The notes below the pieces were generated by a model, which was not told where the DNA came from, searched no databases, and saw only the letters and a program-made list of their open reading frames with translations. Made by a program: the position numbers and the translations under genes. A DNA stretch of 64,000 nucleotides, taken from NCBI GenBank assembly GCA_037447655.1, contig JBBHKE010001244.1, forward strand, positions 95,951-159,950, written 5' to 3'. Numbering within the stretch: position 1 is the first letter of the stretch; each line of letters opens with the position of its first letter. The DNA is from Zygnema cylindricum. Lineage: Eukaryota > Streptophyta > Zygnematophyceae > Zygnematales > Zygnemataceae. Below, one piece after another: positions 43,072 to 53,570 of this stretch.

Positions 43072-43960
43072 TTATGGACTCATCTGATCATCTAGCATTA
43101 TCACTCCTCCTTCTACACTCCCATAACTTACTTTCTTCAAGTCCATGGGAGTGGTACAGCTGTTTGCATTCTCCATCTGAAATTTCTCCAGCATATTTCG
43201 AATAACCTCTTTCTCAGTAAGTCTAATTATCCTCTTCCCCGTATCCCTTTCCATTTGAATTCCCAAAATATATTTAGCCTCCCCTAAATCCTTCATGTCA
43301 AATCTACTTCAAAGATCTTTCTTTAGCCTATTTATCTTTTCCATAGACTTAATTAATACCAGCAAGTCATCCACATAAAATGCAATAAAAATCACACCAT
43401 TTTCATCCTCTAACATATAATTAGAGTGGTCAGAATTGATCCGAATATACCCCATTCTGGTAAGAAACTCATCTAGTTTCTTATTCCATTGTCTGGGGGC
43501 TTGCTTCAGTCCATATAAGGACTTTATGAGTCTGCAGACTTTGTTTTCCTCTCTTTCCTCTACAAAACCTTCTGGTTGCCGCATGATGATTTCCTCCTCT
43601 AGTTCACCGTTGAGGAAGGCGGTCTTAATATCCATCTGATGTATTTCCATGTCTTCTGCTGCTGCTAAACTAAGGAGAATCCTTAGAGATGGGAATCGAA
43701 CTACCAGAGCAAAGGTCACCTCATAATCTTTCCCTCATTTTTGGGTGAACCCCTTTGCCATCAATTGAGCCTTATATCTCTCAATCGTATTATCGGGGTT
43801 CAGTTTCAGTTTAAATACCCATTTACAACTAATAGGTTTTCTATCTGGTGGACAGTCCACCAGCTCCTTAGTATTTGCCTCCATGATTGAAGCCATCTCA
43901 TCATTTATGCCTCTAACTCATCTCTCTTTCTCCAGACTGTCCATTGCCTCTCAGTATGAC
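43072..43960 (-). pseudogene. Element F reverse transcriptase
   Basis: 43309-43719 is open for 136 codons: VRFPSLRILLSLAAAEDMEI, HQMDIKTAFLNGELEEEIIM, SLYGLKQAPRQWNKKLDEFL and the intact catalytic block FIAFYVDDLLVLIKS. 43072-43296 continues with MKDLGEAKYILGIQMERDTG and NMLEKFQMENANSCTTPMDL, in another frame after a shift. N-terminal blocks (GCKWVFKLKL, ERYKAQLMAKGF) lie in a third frame to 43900. Confidence 0.88.
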
Positions 43961-44124
43961 TGAGACTTATATGGGTGAGAAGGCTTTGTTACCTTGTGAG
44001 CAACTTGTTTTTCTTGAAGCCTTTTGTTGTTCCTCCGTCTTCCCTCAAAGTCCGAAGCTGGAATGGAGGGAAGTCTTGGATTCCTCTACACTGTCTCATC
44101 AACTCCCCTATCTATGAAAATCGG

Positions 44125-45122
44125 TTATGACTCCTCTTCCTCTCTTTCCTCAAAGTGTGTAGGAATATGAGGGGATTCCGGTATATCTCCCCCATCTTTT
44201 ATCTCCCTTGGATCTGAAGTCATGTTTTCAATAGTGTCCATTCTGGGAAGATCTATGTCCTCCTCACTCTCGGACTCAAAACTGATTCTGATTTTCTTAG
44301 TGTATTTGAAGGGATCAAAAGACTTTCCTTCATCCATGACAACTATATGCTTTACATAAATGATATCTTTTTTAGCTAAGTCATAGACTCTATATCCCTT
44401 GACATCCTCGTCATATCACACAAAATATCTCGGTTTCACCTTAGCATCCTGTTTCCAGTTTTTCTTATCTGTGTGAAGACTGTAAACTTCTCTACCGAAT
44501 ACTTCCAAGTGAGAGATATTCCGTTTCCTTCCAACCCATCTCTCATAAGGGGTCATCCCTTTCACAGTTGTAATGAGGACTCTTTTCTTAATGTAGTTAG
44601 CATAGTTCATGGCTTCTACCCAAAATCTTCTTCTTATTTTCTTATCTGCCAACATACTGCATACACTATCTCCCAAAGTCTAGTTTAACCTCTCAGCTAC
44701 CCCATTCTGTTCCAGATTATTTGGTACAAATTTCTGATACTGAACTCCCTCATCTCTCAAATAATCCTCAAACTGGTTAGAGGTGTACTCTCCCCCATTA
44801 TCACTCCTTATTCTCTTAATGAGGGTTCCGTGCAACTTCTCACTCCACGCTTTGTATTCTTTAAAGTACTTTGGTGTTTTAGACTTTGTTTATAAGAAGT
44901 AGACACTAGACTATCGAGACGAATCATCAGTAATTGTCAGCATATACCTCTTTCCCCCCAATCGAAGGTACTCTTGCTGGTCCTCAGATATCTGTGTGGA
45001 CTAGATCTAGTACTTTCTCACCTCTATATGTGGCAGTTTTGGGAAAAGGAAGTCTGTGAGCCTTACTTTGGTCACATCCACTACAATCATCCATCATTTC
45101 ATTGTCCCCAAATTGAATGCCT
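44125..45122 (-). pseudogene. Element F integrase and linker
   Basis: The linker (44125-44337) is acidic: DEGKSFDPFKYTKKIRISFE. 44416-44676 is the integrase end: DSVCSMLADKKIRRRFWVEA, NYANYIKKRVLI and YERWVGRKRNISHLEVFGRE. The DDE core (44690-45060) shows NGGEYTSNQFEDYL and a QNGVAERLN-like block in broken frames. The zinc region is half lost: homology jumps from the protease tail to VVEGIQFGDN at about 45122, deleting roughly 75 codons including HKRLGHVH. Confidence 0.82.
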
Positions 45123-45402
45123 TCTACTACATAGCTGAGGTAGACACAAGATTCTTACTTAGCTGAGGAATGTTCAACACATCTGAGAAGGTGAGAATAG
45201 AAGTCTTACCCTTCACTAGGACTTTCAGATCTACCGAGCCCACTAGATCTGTGGTGACTACTCTCCCATCTCCATACTCTATTTCCATAGTAGGGATCTT
45301 TCTTAGCTTAGTGAAGAGGTGCCTGTCACGACACATATGCATGGATGCACTTGTCGATGATCCATCCCTCCTCTGGAGCTTCCCGAATGGCTCCAAGGGC
45401 AC
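45123..45402 (-). pseudogene. Element F protease
   Basis: Open frame with GSSTSASMHMCRDRHLFTKL, MEIEYGDGRVVTTDLVGSVD and FSDVLNIPQLSKNLVSTSAM. The catalytic DSGAS is damaged by a small deletion: the incoming gag frame reads GWIIDKCIHAYVS and stops, while the other frame resumes only at SASMHM. The active-site loop is therefore lost exactly at the Asp-Ser-Gly. Confidence 0.85.
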
Positions 45403-46463
45403 ACTTCTGTTTTTGAGGGATCTCTTTCTCCTCTAGATTCTTGTGAAGAAGAAGCTCCCCATCTTCCTCCTCAGAAGACTCGTCCTCCTTAGTCTCTCCT
45501 TTCACTCGTGTGACCACAAGTGCTTTCTTCTTCCCTCCGGAAGAACCCCCTCCACGATTTTCTTGAAGTCTCAACTCTGATATCTTGATGGAATACGGTA
45601 TGAAGTGCCCCGTCTTTCTGCAGAAATGGCAAAGGCCCTTTGGAGTCCTCGGTTCTCCAGATTGATCCTTTTCCTTTATAAAGTTGTTGTACGGCTTCCT
45701 CGGATCCTTTCTCCACCGGTATGTTCCGGCAGCTAGAGCTTGAACGCTCTTTCCTCCTCTACGGATATCAATGGTGTTCTCCTGCACAAGTATCATTCGG
45801 ACCACGCTGTTCCACTTCCAAGCAATATCATCCATTTCTTGCACTCGGTATACTATATTTTCATATTCCTCCGGCATCTTCATAATGAGAGTGTTAACTT
45901 TCATCTTCATAGTGCCTGTCCTTCCAGCACTTTCCATCTCCATGTATACACAAGAGAGATCGCTGCAATAGTCTAACATCTTTCCACCTTTGAAAGTGTA
46001 ACTCGTCAGCCTTTGCTCAGCTAGCTGGAGCTCTTGAATGGTGCCAACTCTATAAATCTCCACTAAAGTTATCCACAACTCCTCGGCGTTGAAGATGTGA
46101 AGGTGAGAGGTCGCCAAAGCTTGAGTGAGGTGCCTCAAAATGAAGTGTCTGGCATTCATGTTGATGTACTCCCACATCTGAATGTCGTTTTCTTCGGTCT
46201 TCACCGCCACCGCTCCGGGTGCCGTGGCAATAGGAGTGAGAGGTGTCTCTTTTTCTTTCCCCTTTTCGGACACACTGCTGTCCCCATTATCTGTGTCCTA
46301 TGTTGGAGCAGATCCAGCTGCAGAAAAAGCCTCACTCCTCCAAACCCTGGTGGAGTTTCTTGAGACAGACGTTTCACTTGTCCACTAACAATACCCTAGT
46401 ATCATTTCTCACACAATGCCCCTGTCATCATAGCTTCCCAGTAAATGAACCCAGACCCTAGAG
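45326..46463 (-). pseudogene. Element F gag
   Basis: 45326-46273 is open for about 315 codons: PIATAPGAVAVKTEENDIQM, FILRHLTQALATSHLHIFNA, EELWITLVEIYRVGTIQELQ, GGKMLDYCSDLSCVYMEMES, YENIVYRVQEMDDIAWKWNS, then a zinc knuckle CHFCRKTGHFIPYS that lacks the last Cys. The N-terminus (46273-46463) carries GALCEKWY-like and VKRLSQETPPGFGGVRLF-like sequence in other frames, plus a short deletion that joins SRV directly to the WVHLL-like segment just after the primer site. Structural shell protein of the particle. Confidence 0.88.
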
Positions 46464-46478
46464 GGTGGGCCCATAACC
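46464..46478 (-). promoter_or_regulatory. Primer-binding site of element F, exact anticodon-arm match
   Basis: The + strand GGTGGGCCCATAACC is identical to the site of element E and to the plant initiator tRNA-Met anticodon arm. Next to it ACCCTAGAGGGT is a palindrome found after the primer site in E, A and B as well. Confidence 0.88.
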
Positions 46479-46513
46479 TGCAATTCGGTGTCCCCCATTT
46501 TGACCAAAAATTT

Positions 46514-47943
46514 GTGTTTTTTCACGACACTTCTCAACAATGTGATTCATGACAGACTAGTGGACTGAAGTTGACCAAAGTTGACCAAAGATAAGGGAAA
46601 TTTTAAAAGGATATATAGGATCGTGGGACTAAAAAACTTTTCTTTTGGACTTCATCATACCGCTATAAGAAACAAAACATGAAAAAGTACAAAATGGGAA
46701 AAGTAGAATATGTGATAAGTACAAAATGGGAAAAATTCGAAATGGGAAAAGTACAAAATTAACTGAGGAGGATAAGTTCTTGTAGGATTTTTAGAGTCAA
46801 TTTCAGCCATTGTTTCTGACCCTTGATCTCTCTCGAGGATCATGGATCAAAGTCTAATAAGCATAAAGACTGTAATAAGTTTCCTACAGGTTATGCAAGA
46901 TGTTTGTTCATAATCTTAGAACGAAATAAAGTTGTCTCATTGACACATTTTGGTTCTTTTTGTTTTGATTTTTTAAGTTTGTTTGCATTCACTTTATCAT
47001 CGAATTATCCCTTGTAAGTATCCTAATGGTGTTCGGTAAAATATATATCGACCGATAAAGTCATGTGTATATATATACCTTTTATACATTGACTGATAAA
47101 GTTGTTGTAATTGTTGACTCCTCAATTTGTTAATTTTGTTCATTTGAATAGTGGTTATAGTTGTTAAAATCTAGAGAACCTCCTAAAAGCCTTAAAAAAA
47201 CCTTTTAAGAACCGATAAGAACCTCTTAAGAACCTCTCAATGACTTTTTAAGAACCTCAAAACCTCTTAAAAACCTTTTTAAAACTTAAGAACTCTTAAT
47301 AAACCTCTTAATAACTTCTTAAGAATCCTTAAAGAACCCCTTCAACCTCCTTAGGGAATCATTCTGTGGGAAATCAGGGAAATGTCGCTGATTCATAGTC
47401 GCAAGAATAAATAGAAGAAGAAAATACCAAAAACATTTTTGGGGTTTTTTAGCCAATAACTGTAATTTAATGCTATAATACGAACTTTTGAATTTATAAT
47501 AAAGGAGTTTTTAAATGTGCCATGGTTCCATGACATATACTAGTGTCATTGATAGTAAATTACAATAACATAAATATTAATGAAACAATCCTAATGAAAG
47601 GTGTAATTTTGCTATGCAACAGTGTTTTCTTAAAAAAGTTATTATTATATTTATTGGGTAAGTCATATTTTCTAACTAATGTCTTATGCTCATTGAGAAT
47701 TTGTGATATGCATATTTGTTATCTGCAGATTAAAATAATATGCGTTATGCCAATACCGCGATAAAAATACTATGCTTCACGTTAATAAAAGTGTTTTTCA
47801 ATTTAATTATAAAGTCAAAAAAGTCATGTACTTGAAAGTTCCTAAAAAAGCAAGATCGTTTTAATTTCAATTTCAAGAACAAATGAAGAACCTTTCAATT
47901 TTATTTATATTTATTTTTTTGAAGGCAAGAGTATACTAAAAAG
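46514..47943. other. AT-rich interval with minisatellites, no gene seen
   Basis: No conserved protein or LTR signature. Local repeats: GTTGACCAAA repeated near 46570; four copies of AGTACAAAATGGGAAA-like sequence at 46685-46765; a degenerate AAGAACCTCTTA array at 47170-47350. ATATATAT stretches near 47040-47080. Confidence 0.6.
47170..47355. repeat. Degenerate 11-13-bp minisatellite (AAGAACCTCTTA)
   Basis: About a dozen imperfect units such as TTAAGAACCTCTCAA, TTAAGAACCTC and TTAATAACTTCTTAAGAA. Each unit is itself nearly palindromic around CTTAAG. Confidence 0.7.
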
Positions 47944-48964
47944 TGTTGAAATTACTAGATTTATAGGGTATTTTCTAGGTCTAAATTGATCAGTTTATAA
48001 GAAAAGAAAAGGGCGGACAGCCTGCCTCCACCTCCTCTCTCTAACCACCATACTTGTTGTAGTCATTGAAAGATAAAGAGGGTAGTTGAGCCATGGCTGG
48101 ATAGAGAGGGTAGTTGAGCTATGGCTGCCTTAGTTCAGCAGGCAGGACTAAAGAGTGACTTACGTCACTCTCAACAAAAGGTTGAGTCTGGCAGGACTCG
48201 AACCTCCGACCGATAAAGTACGGCGTAGCCGTAAGCTCTATTCAGTGTGTCGTAGAAGTCCGTTAGATTACATGGGGTGTGATATATATTTAAACATGTA
48301 CATGATCCTCAAACCGATTAAGTGAAATATGAACAAAGGAACATAGAACTAGTCAAAGTTTTAGTGCGGACGTCATTTCCCACTAAACAAATGAATCGGA
48401 CATTTCTTTCGACGCCCGACATTTAATGTCGGATTTAATCCTATGGCGTCTATCACTGCCGAGATCGCGGAATGGTCACTTTAGGCGTTTATGGACGTGG
48501 CATGACCTGGCGCGACGTGGAGGGATAACATTTGGTCGCAGGAATTCTGGGGAGCATACAGACGAGTGGAATGGTGACACGCGTCCACTCAGTGGCCTTG
48601 TCGTACACATGCCGTACAAAAAGTACATCGACCGTACTACCTTTTAGTACTTTACAGTTGTGTGATTGGTTCATACTTAAGTAGATAGGGGTTTAGGACT
48701 TAGGAAATTTGGTAGATAGACACCTCTCTCTTAGAGAGCTTTGTATAAAATTGGCATTTTTGCCGGCTCATAACTACTCGGCTGGTTGGACGTTTTTAGT
48801 GATTCTTTTTGCTCTTGACTCAAGGAGTCCATGCTGCAGAAGGGCGCAGTCAGACTGTCAATTTGCCTTCTTGGGCAGCACTGATTGTGGCTTAAAGTGG
48901 GTCAGTTAAAAACTGTATAGAGGCTTCCTAAATTCTGTAGTCATATGGAGGACATATAATTGCG
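47944..48964 (+). repeat. Element A 5' LTR (1021 bp)
   Basis: TGTTGAAATTACTAG to ACATATAATTGCG (last base mutated from A). Contains palindrome variant GAGTGACTTACGTCACTC (48153-48170), tRNA-like module (48180-48255), CCGAGATCGCGGAATGG at 48461, five GTAC motifs at 48600-48660, and TATAAAA at 48744-48750. Confidence 0.9.
48180..48255 (-). ncRNA. tRNA-like module in element A 5' LTR
   Basis: Minus strand: GAATAGAGCTTACGGC in the D-arm region (less canonical), GGTTCGAGTCCTGCC as B-box, GACTCAACC-TTTT-GTTGAG. Antisense to element A. Confidence 0.5.
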
Positions 48965-48979
48965 AGTTATTGGCCTACC
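48965..48979 (+). promoter_or_regulatory. Primer-binding site of element A (mutated)
   Basis: AGTTATTGGCCTACC against GGTTATGGGCCCACC: the would-be gag ATG is ATT. Followed by the palindrome ACCCTCTAGGGT. Confidence 0.75.
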
Positions 48980-49980
48980 CTCTAGGGTGCCCACCTCCAA
49001 TGGATCTGGGTTCATCTATTGGGAAGCCATGATGATTGGGGCTTTGTGCGAAAAACGTTATTGGGGTATCGTCATTGGACAAGTGAAACGTCCACCTTTA
49101 GGAACTCCACCAGGATTTGGAGGAGTTAGGTTTCTTGCAGTTGCGACTTCTTCAGCGGAGGAGGCAGATAATGGGGACAGTATTGTGTCCGAAAAGGGGA
49201 AAGGGAAGGAGACACCCCTCACTCCTATAGCCACGGCACCGGGATCGAGGGTCGTGAATTATCGTGGAGAAAGATACTCAAATGTGGGAAGACGTAAACA
49301 TAGCTGCCAAGAACTTCATTTTATGGCACCTCACTCAAGCTTTGTAACCCTTCACCTTCACATTTACAAGGCCGAGGAGTTGTGGGTGAGTTTGGTGGAA
49401 ATCTATAGAGCTGGTACTATTCTAGAGCTCCAGTTGGCTAAGCAAAAGCTAGTGAGTTACACTTACAAAGGAAGAAAGATGTTAGGTTATTGTAATGATC
49501 TTTCATGTTTGTATATGGAGATGGAAAGTGCCGGGTGGACAAGTACAATGAAGATGAAAGTTAACACACTCATCATGAAGTTACCAGACGAATACGAGAA
49601 TATAATATACCGAGTACAAGAAATGACTGATAGTTCATGGAAGTGGAAAACAGTGGTTTGGATGATACTTGTGCGGGAAAACACCATGGAGATTAGGAGA
49701 GGAGGAAAGAGCATTCAAGCTCTAGCTGCAGGAGGGGATTGATAGAGGAAGGATCCAAAGAAACCGTACAAAGGGGAAAGAGATCAGTCTGGAGGACCGA
49801 GGCCCCCAAAAGGCTTTTGTCATTTTTGCAAAATGCCAGGACACTTTATCGCAAATTTTGTCAAGCTGTCGGAGCTGAGGCTCTAAGAGAACCGTGGAGG
49901 GGGTCTTTCCGGAGGGAAAAAAAAGGCACTTGTGGTTACAAAAGTGTCAGGAGAAACCGAGGATGAGTCTTCTAAGGAGG
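48969..49980 (+). pseudogene. Element A gag
   Basis: The frame enters from the primer site without an ATG: GLPSRVPTSNGSGFIYWEAM, LCEKRYWGIVIGQVKRPP, then LHLHIYKAEELWVSLVEIYR, GRKMLGYCNDLSCLYMEMES and YENIIYRVQEMTDSSWKWKT. An indel near 49250-49300 garbles a short part; a stop at 49740 (GGD then TGA) precedes the zinc knuckle, which reads CHFCKMPGHFIANF in the next frame (last Cys lost). The acidic tail SSKEDGELLLDESLEEKEIP ends at about 50030, where a second copy of the gag N-terminus begins. Confidence 0.85.
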
Positions 49981-50030
49981 ATGGGGAGCTTCTTCTTGAC
50001 GAGAGTCTGGAGGAGAAGGAGATCCCTCGA

Positions 50031-50331
50031 ATGGGAGCTTTGTGTGAAAAACGATACTGGGGTATCGTGAGTGGACAAGTGAAACGTCCGCCTTCGGGAA
50101 CTCCACCAGGATTTGGGGGAGTAAGGTTCTCTGCAACAACAGCTGCCTCAGCGGAGGAGGCAGATGATGGGGACAGCAGTGTGTCCGAAAAGGACAAAGG
50201 GAAGGAGACACCCCTCACTCCTATTGCCACAGTATCGGGAGCGGCGACCGTGAAGACCGTGGAGAACGATACTCAAATGTGGGAGGATGTAAACATGGCT
50301 GCCAAGAACTTCATTCTGAGGCGTACTTTAC
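50031..50331 (+). pseudogene. Second gag N-terminal copy replacing the protease in element A
   Basis: GALCEKRYWGIVSGQVKRPP, PGFGGVRFSATTAASAEEAD, KETPLTPIATVSGAATVK and NDTQMWEDVNMAAKNFILR repeat the gag start (48969-49320) with about 10-15% difference. At 50331 it jumps in another frame to the post-protease segment LYIPQLSKNLVSTSV. So the protease, with DSGAS, is absent. Confidence 0.88.
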
Positions 50332-53300
50332 ATTCCCCAGCTGAGTAAAAATCTTGTCTCTACGTCTGTGTTAGATGACAAAGAGTTTGATACTTTCACT
50401 AGAAAGGGAGTCTTTACAGCTAAGTATCGAGATGAAGTTTACTTTACAGCAGATAAGGGTAGCCAAGGAATATTTAGGCTTAACTTGAGTAATGAAAAGA
50501 AGAATGCTTACTATGTTGGTGTTCCTAAGGTGATGATTTGGCATAAGCGATTGGGGCATGTGCATTTTGATAGGTTAAGGGAAATGAAAAAGCTTGGGGT
50601 AGTAGATGGCATTCAGTTTGGGGATAATGAAGTGATGGATGATTGTAGTGGTTGTGCTCAAGGTAAGGCTCACAGACTTCCCTTTCCCAAAGCCGCCACA
50701 TATAGAGGTGAGAAAGTGTTAGATTTGGTCCACACAGACATTTGGGGACCTGCAAAAGTACCTTCGGTTGGAGGAAAGAGGTTTATGATGACAATAACTG
50801 ATGATTGGTCTAGATACTCTAGAGTCTACTTTCTGAAAAATAAGTCTGAAGCATCAACTTACTTCAAAGTGTATAAAGCATGGAGTGAGAAATTGCATGA
50901 AACCCCTATTAAGAGGATAAGGAGTGATAATGGGGGAGAATATACCTCTAACCAATTTGAGGAATATCTTAGAGATGAGGGAGTGCAACACCAGAAAACT
51001 GTACCATATAACCCAGAACAAAATGGGGTAGCTGAGAGGTTGAATAGAACACTAGGAGATAGTGCATGCAGTATGTTGGCAGACAAGAAAATAGGAAAGA
51101 GATTTTGGGCAGAGGCAATGAACTGTGCCAACTATATTAAAAATAGAGTCCTTACCTCAGCTGTAAAGGGAGATACACCTTATGAGAGATGGGTTGGAAG
51201 GAAACCAGATATCTCACACCTTAAAGTATTTGGTAGCCAAGTTTACAGTCTTGACACGGATAGGAAAAACTGGAAACTAGATGCTAAGGGAAAACCTGGA
51301 TACTTTGTGGGATATGATGAGGATGTTAAGGGATATAGAGTCTATGACTTAGCAAAGAAAGATATCATTTTGGTCAAACACTTAGTTGTCATGGATGAAG
51401 GGAAGTCATTTGACCCCTTCAAATATACAAAGAAGATAACGATCAGATTTGAGTCCGAAAGTGAGGAGAACTCAGTCGTTCCCGAAAAAGACATAAGTGA
51501 AACTGTGATTACAGATTCAAGGGAGATCGAAGATACAGGAGACTCACCGAAAACCTCACATACTCCTATGGACTTCGAGGAGATGGAAGAAGCGGGACAA
51601 GATACGGTTTTTATGGATAGGGGAGCCGATGAGACAGTGAGAAGAAATCCAAGACTTCCATCCATTCCAGCTTCGGAGTTTGAGGGAGGAAGGAGGAGCA
51701 GCAAAAGGATACAGGAAAAACAAGCTGCCCATAAGGTAACTAAGCTATCTCACCCAGATGAGCCTCAGTCTTACTTAGAGGCAGTGAATAGTCCAGAGAA
51801 AGAAAGATGGATTAGAGCCATAAATGATGAGATGGCTTCTATCATGGAAGCAAATACTTGGGAACTAGCGGATTGCCCTCCAGACAGAAAACCTATTGGA
51901 TGTAAATGGGTATTTAAACTAAAACTGAACCCAGATAATACAATTGAGAGGTATAAGGCTCGATTGGTAGCGAAGGGGTTCACCCAAAAAGAGGGGATTG
52001 ACTATGAGGAGACCTTTGCTCCAGTTGTTTGGTTCCCATCGGTAAGGATTCTCCTCAATCTGGCCGCAGCGGAAGACATGGAAATTCACCAGATGGACAT
52101 TAAGAGTGCTTTTCTTAATGGTGAGTTAGAGGAAGAAATTTTTATGAGGCAACCCGAGGGGTTTGTGGAAGAAGGAGAAGAGAGCAAAGTGTGCAGGCTC
52201 ATAAAATCCTTATATGGACTGAAACAGGCTCCTCGACAGTGGAATAAGAAACTAGATGAGTTTCTCACTGATCTGGGATACATCCGGATCAGCTCTGACC
52301 ATTCTATCTATATGTTTGAAGATGAGAATGGTGTCAATTTTATTGCAATTTATGTGGATGATCTGCTTGTGTTAAGTAAGTCTTTGGAGAATATCAATAG
52401 ACTAAAGAAAGATCTTAGGGGCAGATTTGATATGAAGGATTTAGGGGAGGCAAAATATATTTTGGGGATCCAAATGGAGAGAGATAGGGGGAAGAAAATT
52501 ATCAGACTTACTCAAAAAGAAGCAATAGGTAATATGCTTGAGAAATTCTAGATGGAAAATGCTAACAGTTGTACCACTCCCATGGACTTGAAAAAAGTAA
52601 GTGATGGGAGTGTAGAAGGAGGAGTGATGATCTTAAACGATCAGATGAGTCCAAAGGAGAGAGAGTTCATGAAGTCTATCCCTTATAGACAAGTCGTAGG
52701 AAGCTTAATCTATTTTATGAATTGTACCAGGCCGGACATAGCGGCGGCAGTTGGTGTACTCAGTAGGAGTCTTAATGATCCTAGGAAGAGGGATTGGGAG
52801 GCAGCCAAGAGAGTCATGAGATATCTAGTGGGAACTAGAGAGTTATGGTTGTATTTGGGAGGGGAGCACACTGACATCACTACTTGGAGTGATGCCAGTT
52901 ATGGAGACGCACCTATGAGACGATGCACTTCTGGGTATGTGTTGTATGTTGGAGAAGGTGCTTGCTGTTGGAGCAGTAAGCAACAAAAGGTGGTTGCTCA
53001 GTCTACTATGGAGGCTGAGTATATGGCGTCTTGTTCTGCTGTGAAAAAACTAATGTGGGTGAAGTCATTGTTGCAAGAACTGGGATATATGAAGGAGGGA
53101 GTGCATGAAATCTTTTGCGATAATCAAGCTGCAATCGCAATCGCAGCCAATCCAAAACATCACTTCAAAGCAAAACATATGGACATAAGATTAAGCTTCG
53201 TAAGAGAAAAAGTTGAAAATAAAATTTTAAATCTCGTGTATAGACCTGATGAAGAAATGGTGGCTGACATGATGACAAAACCTGTGCCCTCTCCTAAATT

Positions 53301-53352
53301 AAAATATTGTCGGGAGAAATGCGGGTTAAAAGAAAAATTAAAATTTGACTAG
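50332..53352 (+). pseudogene. Element A pol (integrase-RT-RNase H), one nonsense codon
   Basis: About 1006 codons in a single frame with one TAG (52549-52551, LEKF*MENANS; relatives have Gln). Zinc region: WHKRLGHVHFDRLREMKK, CSGCAQGKAHRLPFP. Integrase core: DLVHTDIWGPA, IRSDNGGEYTSNQFEEYL, QNGVAERLNRT (D, D and E intact). Linker is acidic and Ser/Glu-rich. RT: GCKWVFKLKLNPDNTIERYK, HQMDIKSAFLNGELEEEIFM, FIAIYVDDLLVLSKS (intact YVDD). RNase H: TTWSDASYGDAPMRRCTSGY, AQSTMEAEYMASCSAVKK, CDNQAAIAIAANPKHHFKAK, ending MMTKPVPSPKLKYC...KLKFD and TAG. There is no protease upstream. It is the reference sequence for the other elements here. Confidence 0.95.
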
Positions 53353-53365
53353 AAAATAAGGGGAG
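53353..53365 (+). promoter_or_regulatory. Element A polypurine tract
   Basis: AAAATAAGGGGAG immediately before the 3' LTR TGTTG. Same tract in D; variants in E, F and G. Confidence 0.85.
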
Positions 53366-53542
53366 TGTTGAAATAAATGGTTTTTATTATATTTTCTAGG
53401 TCTAAATTTATTAGAAAAGAAAATGTAGGCAGCCTGCCTCTATTTCTTCTCTCTCTCTCGCCCCCATACTTGTTGTAGTCACTGAAGGAGAGAGAGAGAG
53501 CAATGGAGCCATGGCTACCTCAACTCCATAGGAAGGACTAAA

Positions 53543-53560
53543 GAGTGGCTTAAGCCACTC
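53543..53560. repeat. Perfect 18-nt palindrome in element A 3' LTR
   Basis: GAGTGGCTTAAGCCACTC. The F copy is GAGTGACTTAAGTCACTC (42167-42184): both members of a pair changed (A to G and T to C), so the palindrome is kept. Other copies (48153, 29218, 40575) have one central mismatch. Confidence 0.85.
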
Positions 53561-53570
53561 TCAACAAAAG

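Larger units (their letters stand above)
41371..46513 (-). mobile_element. Ty1/copia element F (5' LTR truncated)
   Basis: A complete 3' LTR, full coding order and primer site, but only about 35 bp of the 5' LTR (46479-46513) before unrelated sequence. Gag is the most intact copia gag in the window. A deletion removes the segment between protease and the integrase zinc site. No promoter remains at the 5' side. Confidence 0.9.
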
